Origin: Larix kaempferi
Lineage: Eukaryota; Streptophyta; Pinopsida; Pinales; Pinaceae
Direction of reading: 5' to 3'
Assembly: GCA_027924585.1 (NCBI GenBank)
Contig: BSBM01000199.1
Location: forward strand, 13,334,501-13,398,500
DNA: 64,000 bases
Part shown: positions 11,237 to 20,915 of the stretch, one piece after another
Layout of the letters: each line of letters opens with the position of its first letter
Position numbering within the stretch: position 1 is the stretch's first letter
The notes under the pieces: model-generated
Databases searched by the model: none
Told to the model about the DNA's origin: nothing
What the model saw: only the letters and a program-made list of their open reading frames with translations
Position numbers and translations under genes: made by a program

Positions 11237-14200
11237 CTACCTGTCCTCCAATGCCACGTTGAAGGGCATATGGTAATAACTGAAGGATGTAGCAGTGTTA
11301 TAATATGTAATTCTCCAGGTTCCCAAATCAAGACGTTGTTGGGTAGCTTCTTTGGAAAGATGGTCTGCCATGCCATTTCTTTCCCTGTAAACATGTGTAA
11401 ATGTTATAAGATTAAAATTTTGCTTTAATCGTAAAACTTCTTCCAGAATAGGTAATAGCACCATCACATTACAGCGGGTATGCTCATTAGCCCAATCAAT
11501 AACAATCAGTGAGTCTCCAAAAATCTGTAATGAATGACATCCCTGTTCAAGTGCAAAAATCAGCAGCAGTCTAAGCGACATGATTTCAGCATAGTTGTTT
11601 GTACCGCTCCCCAATCCGGCCGCTATGTGGAAGTAATGTGAATCAGATAAGTGTAAAACGATCCCCCCTCCGCACACCAATTGATCCATAGATGCGCCAT
11701 CGAAGAAGGCCCACGGTAAGGTAGCATCAATCGTTTCAGCGATCACTGGTCGAGTTTTAATCGTTTTAGTGGTAGGCTTGTAATGAATAATGATGGCCAC
11801 AGCTTGAGCCACAATCTGCTCCATCGGGACTCTGCAATCCTGAAAAATAATCTTGTTGCGCGTGATCCATATACCCCAGGAAAAAATGCATGGGACCGCA
11901 CAGATGGTAGAAGTCTGTTGTTCAGTCCACCATTCTTTGAATGCCTCATCTACATTATCGCCCCACCAACACGTGTTGATATCCAAGTAGTTGCAAATTT
12001 GTGTCCATACCGTCTGTGTGAATCGGCAGTGGACAAATAAGTGTGATAGAGTCTCGTCCGCCTCCCTACATAGTGGGCAGAAGCCCGGGCCCTGTAGAAA
12101 TCGTCTTTTCAGAGTATCCCAAGTAGAAGCCTTATGTTCTAAAATCGCCCAAAAGAGTAGTTTGGCTTTTCCAGGGCATTTTAGTTTCCACAGGTGTTTC
12201 CACCACCACACCAAAGCCCGATTATGCACCTCCAAATTAAGCTGAATGTATCCAAGTTTTGGTGTGTATCGTCCAGAGGGATGGTGATCCCAAATAAGTT
12301 CATCAGGCCTATCTGTCAGCCGAATATGAGTGAATCTTAATCTCCGAATGTAGTCCTCCCAAAACCCGGTCAGATTCTCAGGAACCTCAAGTCGCTGTGC
12401 AGAGGTCCATCCCTGGTGCATAAGAGTGGATAAGCCCGGTTGGGCAATATCAGCTAAGAACAGATATCCCCTAGCTGCCAGAAAATTCCTTAAGTCCACA
12501 GGCAGGACATGTCCCCCCCTGCATCCTACCCAAGGATCCAGTCCAATACGGAGAAATTGCCCATTCCCAATGCGCCACACAAGTCCCGATCCCACCAGCT
12601 GAAAATGCTGAACCACCGCTTTCCATATCACAGAGCAATTTGCCCTCGACTTATTTCCCAGCCTAATCCATTCAATTAAGGTTAAAGGAGCAATATATTT
12701 GTGGTATACCACCTGAGTCCAGAGGCTCCGGGTATGGATGATTCGCCAGGCCACCTTTGCCCCCAAAGCTTTGGCAAATAGGAAGATATTCTTTAATCCC
12801 CAGCCACCCAGTGCTTTGGGGATCGCAATCAAATCCCATCTGACCCATACCAAGGCTCGATTCACACCCTTACCCTTCCATAGGAAGGCAAAAACCAACC
12901 GTCGAATCTGCTCCAAGACGCCTCTGGGAATCCAAGCAAGTGACATCCAGTAAACTGGTATTGCTTCCAATACTGATTTAACCAGAATCAATCTCCCAGC
13001 CCGCGAGAGCCATTTTTGACTCCATCCATGTAGTCTTAGCTCCAATTTAGCAATTAGCCAGTGCCAATCAGCCTTATGATATGCATTGGGTTTTAAGCGA
13101 AATCCTAGGTACTTTAAGCCATCATCAATATCAATAATCCGATAGTGAAGTCTGATGGCCAATCGATGGATCTCCTGTTCATTTAACTGCGAGCATGATA
13201 TAGTTGATTTATCAGCATTCACAATCATGCCCGCGGCGACCTGCAGAAGATTTAGCCCTTCGACCACCTTATCAATAGCCTGTTGCGATCCATCACAAAA
13301 TATTAGTATATCGTCAACAAATAGGAGATGTGTGATATACATAACCTGGGAAATGGAGATGCCACGAAAGGAGCCATCAGTCTTTGCTTTGAGGATAAAA
13401 CGACTGAGACCTTCTGCGACAAGGAGAAATAACAGCGGTGATAGTGGGCAACCTTGTCGTAGCCCCCTGCCTGCATGGAAGAATGCGCTAGCCGAACCAT
13501 TGATCAATACAGCAAAGCTCACCGTGGTGATGCATGCCATAATCCAACGAACAAATTCATAACAGAAGCCCAGATGTGTGAGAAGCATCCGGATATAAAG
13601 CCAACTCACCCGGTCGAAATCTTTAGAGAGGTCAATCTTTATCACTGCGCCCTTTTGTTTCTGAACCTTCAGGGTATGTAAACCTTCTTGTGCTACACCA
13701 ATGGCCTCGTGAATTTGTCGCCCTTCCAAGAATCCAAATTGTTCACATGAAATATGCTGAGACAGGATATTTTTAAGTCTCCTAGCCATAACCTTTGATA
13801 TGATCTTATAAATGCAATTGCACAGTGAAATAGGTCTGAATTCATCAAATCGATCAGGCTTGTCTGATTTGGGAATGAGAGCAATAAAAGTCGAGTTAAA
13901 GGGGCCATGTACAAATCCAGCCTTTCTAGATTCTTCCACCACAGTCAATAATTCCTCCCCAAAACAGTCAAAGAATCCCAAGTAAAATTCAATTGGCCAG
14001 CCATCAGGCCCCGGGCTTTTATCTTTCTGGAAAGATTGCATAACCTGCAAGAGCTCAATCGGTTGCACCTCCTCCATCAAGAGTCTGTTCTCTTCCTCCC
14101 CCACAAAACGTGGGAATAGTTGAGACATTCTGATAACCTCAGCTATGGAGGCCCCAGGTTGAGCGGTGAATAAATCTTCGAAGTGTCGGACGCCCATCTC

Positions 14201-15397
14201 AGCCAAGCCATCAAAGCTGGAGACCCTTTCCCCTTCAGATGAAGATAGTTCCCAGATTGAGTTAGTGAATTTTCTTCCCTTTGCATATGCTTGAAAGTAT
14301 TTTGTATTCTCATCCCCGCACTGCAGCCAAATGGCCCTGCTTTTCATGCGCCACATCTCTTCACGCTCACACAGTAACACATTTCTCCTGCTCTCCCAGT
14401 CCAGCAGCTCGCCTTTCTGCTGTTCATCCAGATATCCCATACCCCGACAATGTAGTAGTCTATCAATATTCAGCTCAGCATCCCTCAGAATCTGATCATC
14501 TTTTATCCTTTTATCAGATGCCCAGCTTATCGTGGCCTCTTTTATCCGCTTTAGATTGAGTTGAAAGTGAGCGCCCGCATGTTCCAGTGACTCCAAAGGT
14601 CGATGTACCCACTGTTGCTGAACTAATTTCAGGTAATCCTCCTCCTTCAGCCAGCTAGGATTGAACTTGAATGGACTGGGAGGTTTGTTACGGCTGCCTC
14701 TTAATTCCAGTAGTATAGGACAATGGTCAGAGACCCCCCCCGACCCAACCCATTGCTTGACAACATCAACCCCCAGTGCCAACACATCTGCCACCAGAAA
14801 CCTATCCAGTCTTTTTGCCACCCTATGTTCCCCTGCTCTCTTATTCCTCCACGTCGGGGTTAGCCTGGTAGGCTGTATGTCAAGTAGATCCTTTCCAGCA
14901 AAGGCTTGTATGAAAAAGTTGGCTAATGGATCCGGAGCAGCACGAGGCCCCCAGACTTCAGATGACCCCAGGGATAGATTGAGATCTCCACCCAAGATCA
15001 CATCCCTTCCGTCAAAGAGATCCATGCTAAGCAATGAGTCCCAGAATCCAGCCCTATTAAGATAGGGTCCGTAGATATTGAGAATCGTTATCATCCTACC
15101 AATCTCCGCATCCCAAACTTCCAAACCAATACCAGAAGAGATACCCCAAGAGCTATCATATCTGCAATTTTTCACCTTCCACCCCGTTGCCAGCCCTCCA
15201 GAGCGACCACGAGCATCCACACCCACAAACTTCCAGCCAGGTAGCAGTGTTTCCAAAATCCGAACCACCTCCACACTGCCGCCCAGTGTTTCTTGTAGTA
15301 GTAAAATATCAGGTTGATTTAAATCCACCAACCTTTGGAGAGACGATTTTTTAATGGGACTCGCCAACCCACGACAGTTGAATGACAAAAGTTTCAT
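11237..15397 (-). CDS. LINE ORF2: endonuclease, reverse transcriptase, zf-RVT, RNase H
   Basis: The 1386-residue polyprotein nicks target DNA and reverse-transcribes the element RNA onto it. Residues 1-235 are the EEP endonuclease, with N7 (NCRG), E36 (QET), D138 and N140 (GGDLN) and the SDH triad at 223-225. The reverse transcriptase follows at roughly 460-740: RPISLCNCIYKIISKVMARR, motif A DLSKDFDRVSW, motif B GLRQGCPLSPLLF and motif C FVDD, where most relatives have FADD. A zf-RVT region with FCPLCREADETLSHLFVHC lies near 1140. A C-terminal RNase H has FFDGAS, NNYAE, GDSLIVIDW and ERNGMADHLS, giving the D-E-D-D set. The ATG overlaps the ORF1 stop in ATGA, suggesting termination-reinitiation. 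There are no disabling changes. Confidence 0.95.
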   Translation of the reverse strand: MKLLSFNCRGLASPIKKSSLQRLVDLNQPDILLLQETLGGSVEVVRILETLLPGWKFVGVDARGRSGGLATGWKVKNCRYDSSWGISSGIGLEVWDAEIGRMITILNIYGPYLNRAGFWDSLLSMDLFDGRDVILGGDLNLSLGSSEVWGPRAAPDPLANFFIQAFAGKDLLDIQPTRLTPTWRNKRAGEHRVAKRLDRFLVADVLALGVDVVKQWVGSGGVSDHCPILLELRGSRNKPPSPFKFNPSWLKEEDYLKLVQQQWVHRPLESLEHAGAHFQLNLKRIKEATISWASDKRIKDDQILRDAELNIDRLLHCRGMGYLDEQQKGELLDWESRRNVLLCEREEMWRMKSRAIWLQCGDENTKYFQAYAKGRKFTNSIWELSSSEGERVSSFDGLAEMGVRHFEDLFTAQPGASIAEVIRMSQLFPRFVGEEENRLLMEEVQPIELLQVMQSFQKDKSPGPDGWPIEFYLGFFDCFGEELLTVVEESRKAGFVHGPFNSTFIALIPKSDKPDRFDEFRPISLCNCIYKIISKVMARRLKNILSQHISCEQFGFLEGRQIHEAIGVAQEGLHTLKVQKQKGAVIKIDLSKDFDRVSWLYIRMLLTHLGFCYEFVRWIMACITTVSFAVLINGSASAFFHAGRGLRQGCPLSPLLFLLVAEGLSRFILKAKTDGSFRGISISQVMYITHLLFVDDILIFCDGSQQAIDKVVEGLNLLQVAAGMIVNADKSTISCSQLNEQEIHRLAIRLHYRIIDIDDGLKYLGFRLKPNAYHKADWHWLIAKLELRLHGWSQKWLSRAGRLILVKSVLEAIPVYWMSLAWIPRGVLEQIRRLVFAFLWKGKGVNRALVWVRWDLIAIPKALGGWGLKNIFLFAKALGAKVAWRIIHTRSLWTQVVYHKYIAPLTLIEWIRLGNKSRANCSVIWKAVVQHFQLVGSGLVWRIGNGQFLRIGLDPWVGCRGGHVLPVDLRNFLAARGYLFLADIAQPGLSTLMHQGWTSAQRLEVPENLTGFWEDYIRRLRFTHIRLTDRPDELIWDHHPSGRYTPKLGYIQLNLEVHNRALVWWWKHLWKLKCPGKAKLLFWAILEHKASTWDTLKRRFLQGPGFCPLCREADETLSHLFVHCRFTQTVWTQICNYLDINTCWWGDNVDEAFKEWWTEQQTSTICAVPCIFSWGIWITRNKIIFQDCRVPMEQIVAQAVAIIIHYKPTTKTIKTRPVIAETIDATLPWAFFDGASMDQLVCGGGIVLHLSDSHYFHIAAGLGSGTNNYAEIMSLRLLLIFALEQGCHSLQIFGDSLIVIDWANEHTRCNVMVLLPILEEVLRLKQNFNLITFTHVYRERNGMADHLSKEATQQRLDLGTWRITYYNTATSFSYYHMPFNVALEDR

Positions 15398-17334
15398 ATA
15401 AAACCCCCTTCCAGGGTTTTCGCAGATCTAAGTGCCCATTCAATAGTGGATTGGGTGCCCATTACCAAATCAACTTTTGCTCGATCTTGTGCTTTGGACA
15501 GGTGAGATTTCCGTCCCCGCCCTTTCCCCATAGTATTTGCAGCCAACTCAGGAAGTCCCCTTCCACCCGATCCATCAGCAGAGATCACCCTATTTCTAAG
15601 AGCATACCGGATACTACGACCCACAGAATTTGGAGAGGGAAGAGTGGAAACTAAAGGTGGCGTGAATGCACAATTTGTGACAGGTATTACACAAGGCGCT
15701 ACTAAGCAAGGTGATACAGTGCTGTCAGGAGAATGTGACTTTATACATACCCCCCCAAAGTCGGTGGAGACAGAAAAAGTTGGATCATTAGTAGAGTAAT
15801 GTTTTGACTTACCCTGGGGAGATGAGCCCCGACGATCTTGAATCTGTCTGGAGGCTGCTCGTGTTATGGGTGTCGTGGAGCCCAAAGTAGCCCCCACGCC
15901 ATCCAGCTTCAATCGTTGAATATTTTCCCAGCCCACGTTCTCCAAAGAAGACAAGGGTGTCCTGGTACTTGGTATGCCACACGATGCCTCAGGTTGCAAT
16001 GATACGACAGCCTCAGTGACATTAGAAGTCAAAATATCATGATCCCCTGCCAACAGTGGACTCCCCTTCTGCACAGTATCAGTCCTAACATCTGCTACAG
16101 GAACAACCGGTGGTTTTCTACCCCGAAATGGTAGCGTGCACCCTGCTACCAGGTGTCCAATAGCGTGACATCGGTGGCAACGAAACGGCACCCCCACATA
16201 GTCCAATATCTGTGTGAAATCCCCATCCTTTGTCTGAATGGAGATCTCAGCCGATAGCCCCAGCCTAAGATCGATTTTGACCAATATCTTAGCCACCGAG
16301 TAATTGCCAGTTTCAGTATGGGAATGGTCAGCGCATATGAATTCGCCAAGAAAATTCCCAATGGCAGCAAATCGTGATTCATTCCAGAGATGCATGGGGA
16401 GCCCAGGTAGCTTCACCCAAATCGGTTCACGGTCAATTCTTTCAGTCTTGGAGTCAAAGAAGGGCGACCATCGTTTCAGCACAATGGGGACGCCCAGCAT
16501 CGTCCAATGTCGGCCTAAAACAGCTTCAACCGCTCCTATATCTGCAAATATAAAGGAGAACCAACCCTTCGTCAGTACCCTTATCTCTGGTGCAGCAGCG
16601 ACCAGATCCTGCCAATTCTCGGTCGCCCATTGCTGTAGGAAGCCCCGCCCGAGCCTTTTCCCACAGGCATGTCCGACCACAGCTATGTGGGAGAATTCCT
16701 CCGCTTCCTCCATCGAGACATCCACACCCAACACCAGTTTGTCCTTCCTTCTCCGTTCCTTGACCTTGTTTGTAGAATGTTTTGCCGCCGGTGCAGGAGC
16801 CCTTGCACGAGGAATCCTAGGTTCTGCATCAGGTTGGAGAACGCCCACCCCAGATGCCACCGCAGCAGATGCACTAGTAATGTTTCCCCGGCCACCACTG
16901 GCCGGTCCCCGTGCCTCCACATCACGGAGTTCCTCTGACTGAAGCAGATTTCCGAAAGAGAGAGAAGCTGGTCCGCCACCCGACCGCATGTGATCACGGC
17001 CCTCCGAAAGAATAGGGAAATTTGTATAAGACCCCAGATGGGGTTGCAGCGTCCGCCCCAGGAGATCCGCCAAATCCGGCCTGTCCATATGGCTAGCAGA
17101 AGACTGAAAGGTTGCTAAATCCTCCACGGAACCCTCCAGCCCAAGAGAGATGTCCGGCGAATACTTTGCTCCCGCGGACCCAGGTAGATCCCCGGTCCCC
17201 CTGCCAGACAAAAAAGGGCTAGTCAAAGCCCCCGACTCATATTTTGCCGAAAATTTTGCTCCAAGATCAAATATCCCTATGTCACAATCTCCACCCGAGG
17301 TGTAGTCCACCTCCTGCTCAGATCCACTCCCCAT
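15394..17334 (-). CDS. LINE ORF1: RNA-binding protein with DUF4283 and CCHC knuckle
   Basis: The product is 646 residues long. The first 190 or so are low-complexity and probably disordered. A DUF4283 domain follows at about 195-340, with GWFSFIFADIGAVEAVLG and PIWVKLPGLPMHLWNE. At 386-399 comes a canonical CCHC zinc knuckle, CHRCHAIGHLVAGC (16138-16179). The tail is Ser/Thr/Pro-rich and ends with basic residues (KGRGRKSHLSKAQ). ORF1 proteins of plant L1 elements package the element RNA in a ribonucleoprotein. The first ATG, MGSGSEQEVDYTSGG, opens the frame and there are no stops. The last four bases overlap ORF2. Opposite-strand frames here are shadows. Confidence 0.92.
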   Translation of the reverse strand: MGSGSEQEVDYTSGGDCDIGIFDLGAKFSAKYESGALTSPFLSGRGTGDLPGSAGAKYSPDISLGLEGSVEDLATFQSSASHMDRPDLADLLGRTLQPHLGSYTNFPILSEGRDHMRSGGGPASLSFGNLLQSEELRDVEARGPASGGRGNITSASAAVASGVGVLQPDAEPRIPRARAPAPAAKHSTNKVKERRRKDKLVLGVDVSMEEAEEFSHIAVVGHACGKRLGRGFLQQWATENWQDLVAAAPEIRVLTKGWFSFIFADIGAVEAVLGRHWTMLGVPIVLKRWSPFFDSKTERIDREPIWVKLPGLPMHLWNESRFAAIGNFLGEFICADHSHTETGNYSVAKILVKIDLRLGLSAEISIQTKDGDFTQILDYVGVPFRCHRCHAIGHLVAGCTLPFRGRKPPVVPVADVRTDTVQKGSPLLAGDHDILTSNVTEAVVSLQPEASCGIPSTRTPLSSLENVGWENIQRLKLDGVGATLGSTTPITRAASRQIQDRRGSSPQGKSKHYSTNDPTFSVSTDFGGVCIKSHSPDSTVSPCLVAPCVIPVTNCAFTPPLVSTLPSPNSVGRSIRYALRNRVISADGSGGRGLPELAANTMGKGRGRKSHLSKAQDRAKVDLVMGTQSTIEWALRSAKTLEGGFI

Positions 17335-17843
17335 ACCACACCCGCAGTTCCCTCACGGCAGGCAAAGCTGGACCCCGACCGAGCAGTTAGCTAACTAATC
17401 AATAGAGACCCAATTAGGGCCCAGTCCCCTATCCACCGAACACACCTGATCCCTCGGATCCCTTCACACAGTCACAGGGTTTATGCTCAGACCGTCCACC
17501 CCTCCATGAGCCACTATAAATTAGATCCGGCTCCCACGCCCAAAAGAAACCAAGAGCAATGTTTTCACTGCTCGAAACAATACTGCGTCCCGATTCTCAT
17601 ACAGCCCAGATTCAGAGTTTCTCGCTGCCAGAGATGTCCACCAACGCCCAGTAGACCAAAGAAACACAGACAGTGAACAATGAGTCTCCAGTCTGTATAT
17701 TAATTGAGGAGATCGAACCAACCACAGGCCTGGTCTGCTCTGCTAACATTTGTTAAACCTCCATCCGCTGCGAATCCACCATAATCTTCAGAATACAACT
17801 CAACGTAATTCTCCATCAGTTTCTTGGAGCTCGATGCCTCCCA
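17335..17843 (-). promoter_or_regulatory. 5' UTR of the intact LINE, presumed internal promoter
   Basis: 509 bp between the target-site duplication and the ORF1 start. L1-type elements need a promoter inside their 5' UTR. The region is GC-richer than the flanking repeat, but I could not point to a specific promoter motif, so the function is inference from the element class. Confidence 0.5.
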
Positions 17844-17858
17844 TACCACCATTCTAAC
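17844..17858. repeat. Target-site duplication, right copy
   Basis: TACCACCATTCTAAC, the partner of 10476-10490. Immediately beyond it, repeat B resumes with the bases that follow the empty site in repeat A. Confidence 0.88.
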
Positions 17859-18359
17859 TAGTATTGTTTTCCATTTCATTATTAATAAAGTTTAGGTTCA
17901 TGCTATATGCAATATCTCTATGTGTCCTTCCACTTGTATTTCTTCCTTCATTTTGTTCACTAAATAATCTAAATCAACCATATTCAATTTTTTTTATTTA
18001 AATATTGAAATTAATATTCATATATTTTAATTTATTATTCGACCTCTCAGCTACATATAACTATTTAATTAATTAATTGGGAAATGACTGCCACGAGAAA
18101 AATCCTAAATTCCCTTCACTCATATTTCCTTTTCTAATGGCCCAAAGGAGTTGGATTTGTCGGTGGGAAAGGTTCAATTCCTGTGAGGGCCTAGCTTGAA
18201 GCCAGAGAGTCACCTTAAGGTAGTGGTGGTTGCACCCAAAGAGGTCCTTCAAAATTTTGGGCAAGGCCCAAAAAAGTTGAATCCTTTGGTGAAGAGCGAG
18301 GAGTTTTTCACTGGTGGGAAAGGTTCATTTCCCATGAGGGCCTAGTCTGAAGCCATAGG

Positions 18360-18922
18360 GTCATTTGACGTAATATGCAAAATTTAATAGAAATATGTTT
18401 CAATATCAACAAGAGAGCTGTGGCTATTGAGGAGACAAGAAAAAAAGTTCGAAAGCGGGTCACGTCCAGCCAAAATGCCCCATATCTCATAATTATGGAT
18501 GGTAAAATTTAGGTCTCCTCCAGTGATAAGGTCTGGGAGGGATATCAAAGGTGAAGAAAGTAGCGTTTCCTAGAAATATATTCGGCCATGGGATGGTGTG
18601 CATATATTTAGAAAATCCAAAGAGCAATTTAGAGTTATGGAGTAAAATGAAGCTAGGATGTAGTGATGATGGCTTATCAAGGTGTCTAGTATGAAGGAGT
18701 TATCCCATCCCATCGCCAACCCTCCAAAATTCCGCTCATATCCATCATTATAAAAGTCAAGTATGGAAAAAGCTTCTTGAAGATTTTATGTGCGGTGTCC
18801 TCCAGGCACATTGTCTCTTATATGAACATAATCGAAGGGTGGATCTTGTTCAAGAGTCTCTTTACGGATGGTTGCTTCGAGGCAAACCCCATGACTCTTA
18901 TGTTGTGGGATAACAAGATCAT
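18360..18922 (-). pseudogene. LINE ORF2 endonuclease remnant (copy B)
   Basis: It corresponds to 4400-4963, with the same ATG at 18922, the same SHNIRVMGFASKQ-like opening and the GGDLNFTI-like core. An extra frameshift lies near 18730 (AATTCCGCTC against AATTTCTGCTC in copy A). It has no reverse transcriptase. Confidence 0.72.
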
Positions 18923-19331
18923 TTTTTAACCCTTGAAGGTGTTTCTCTACTAAGGACCCCAGAGATTGTTTGTTGTTTTCCTATTAGAACTTCTTTCTCT
19001 GCAATATTGTTGATAGCGTGACTGAGATAAGATCTCCTCTAGCGAATTGTCAGTGTAGAGAGAGAAAGGTGGTGCTTAATATTCTTGAATGACAAGGTTT
19101 GACTTTTGATTGGGATCTAAAGAGGTATTGTTTCCTGGAGTTTGGGGAAGATATAATACTTGATGATGTGTTCTTTTTGTGTTTTGTCGATGGTATGAAA
19201 TCCTCATAATTGAAAAGATTTATGCTAGCAGACGAGATGTATGATATTGGAGAGGATACCGAGGGAGAAGGATATATGGTATCCTTCATCTATTCCAAAC
19301 ATACCGTCTTAGGAGGAGGATGGTGCTTCGG

Positions 19332-19493
19332 CTAAGCAGTTAAGAGTATGTCCTCCAATTCTTTGAGACGAGCCAAGAGTTGTGCACTAACCTTTACTAC
19401 TTCATTATCAATTTTAGTGTGGGCATCCTTTAGGACATCGTGCTCTTCTTCAATGTCTAATAGTTTTCTTTGCCCCTTTTGTTCTTGCCTCAT
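19332..19493 (-). pseudogene. 53-residue coiled-coil-like frame (copy B)
   Basis: The counterpart of 5349-5510, equal in length and colinear, starting MRQEQKGQRK and ending ELEDILLTA. The differences are substitutions only. It is probably the tail of LINE ORF1, separated from the main frame by TAG codons. Confidence 0.5.
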
Positions 19494-19577
19494 ATTCTAG
19501 GCCCAAAAATTTGAAGGACTCATCACAGATTGTGTGCCATCGGATTCCTCAGATGGTTTTCCAAAAGGGATATTGAT

Positions 19578-20501
19578 CTAGAGGTAACCCTGTGATTTAC
19601 AATTGTTGCACTTGAAGGGAACGTTCTTGTATTCCAAGGATTGCATATAATAGTGATCTCCTGCCTTGAGCATGATCACATATTGGAGTCCCTGAGAAAT
19701 GTCCATTTTAGCACAGATTGTTGCTACTGAAGTTTTTGATTTGTTTTTTGTTTCTAGGGCAACTTTAATAAATCTCCCCAATGCATCACTGATGATTTTG
19801 AATGTGCGACTTTCCCAAAATACCAGGGGGAAGCATGACATTTTAACACATAGAGAAAGGGTGTGTATGTGCTCTCTAATGGGGTTGAAACTACCATGCC
19901 AATGGAAAAGAGTGAGAGTCCAGTTTCCCCAAAACCAAGGATTATCCATTGTTATTCTTTCATGATCTTCTCCAGAGTGGAAAACAAATGTGATGTAGCC
20001 CTGTGCACCTGTGTGAGTGAGAGGGACATATCCAAGAATATGATCCCAAGTGCAAGTGGTCCATTTCTTTACAACTTCCTTGGTGAAATGATGAGCATGG
20101 TACCTTCCTATGAGAGCCCTTTCAGTGTATAGGATCACCTTCTCCTGGAAAAGGGTCAGGTATATTATTACTTTCATTTCACTCATGTAACGTTTAATGC
20201 ACTTGGGTCGACACTTGGGAGGTTGCTTTCCTTGTACCATGCGAGAGGAGTCCGCAAATGGGAGGGGATTAGTGTGGATCAGGTTGGATGACAACAGATT
20301 TGAAGACGAAGGATGGATAGCAAGGGAAGGGGGGGTGACTGGTTTAATTGGGGACAATGTGTCTGGAAGGCAAGTAAAGGAATGGGTATGTGGAACACTG
20401 CGAGGCAATGAATTGTGCTCCATGGAAGCACAGGATGCCATGACAACATGAGTGTATGAGCCATGCCGAGTGGGAGAGGTGGGTTGATGGATCGTACCCA
20501 A
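19578..20501 (-). pseudogene. LINE ORF1 remnant (DUF4283), 307-residue open frame, copy B
   Basis: Unlike copy A, this frame is unbroken for 307 residues. The first 120 are Pro/Ser/His-rich and resemble the linker before DUF4283. Residues of about 120-300 have the DUF4283 layout (GYITFVFHSGEDHERITMDNPWFWGNWTL, L-CVKMSCFPLVFWE). It ends KCNNCKSQGYL, only half a CCHC knuckle, at a TAG shared with copy A. Downstream sequence in the same frame is coding-like but has three further TAG codons. I call it a fragment of an old LINE rather than a host gene, because an ORF2 endonuclease remnant follows on the same strand. Confidence 0.72.
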
Positions 20502-20563
20502 TAGTTGATTGTCAAGGCATGGAACCTTAGGTCGTTTGTATTTCTTTTCTATATGCTCATTGA

Positions 20564-20583
20564 TTGTAAAGCTTGAATGTCCT

Positions 20584-20636
<53 letters not shown>

Positions 20637-20661
20637 TCATTGATTGTAAAGCTTGAATGTC

Positions 20662-20699
<38 letters not shown>

Positions 20700-20726
20700 T
20701 CATTGATTGTAAAGCTTGAATGTCCT

Positions 20727-20763
<37 letters not shown>

Positions 20764-20804
20764 TCATTGATTGTAAAGCTTGAATGTCCTCTTATATATA
20801 TATA
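20564..20804. repeat. Four-unit tandem repeat with TA runs
   Basis: A unit of about 63-70 bp, TGCTCATTGATTGTAAAGCT with following bases and a (TA)n run, starts at 20564, 20634, 20697 and 20761. Copy A has this unit once. The decayed LINE is inserted in the last TA run. Short Ile-Tyr frames on both strands are translations of the TA runs. Confidence 0.92.
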
Positions 20805-20915
20805 CAGGGAAGGGAAGTGACGGGATGGATCTCGGTGGAGGGATAAGGTGCACATTTACGAGAAGACTGTTCGGGGCTTCACAGTTTCGTCGTCTCTAAA
20901 ACCTCGGAGGCCATA

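Larger units (their letters stand above)
10491..17843 (-). mobile_element. Apparently intact L1-type LINE with RNase H, 7.35 kb
   Basis: On the - strand it has a 5' UTR (17335-17843), ORF1 (646 aa), ORF2 (1386 aa) overlapping ORF1 by four bases, and a 3' UTR of about 750 bp ending in a short A run. It is flanked by a 15-bp target-site duplication with one mismatch, and the uninterrupted target is seen in repeat A. Neither ORF has a stop or frameshift and the catalytic motifs are in place. This points to a recent insertion that may be capable of retrotransposition. It is much more GC-rich than its surroundings. Confidence 0.93.

Noticed and set aside
16304-16942. 212-residue + strand frame
   Set aside because: It lies antisense to LINE ORF1, which has clear domains. 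The frame is a shadow.
20577-20783. Ile-Tyr repeat frames on both strands
   Set aside because: They are translations of the TA microsatellite.
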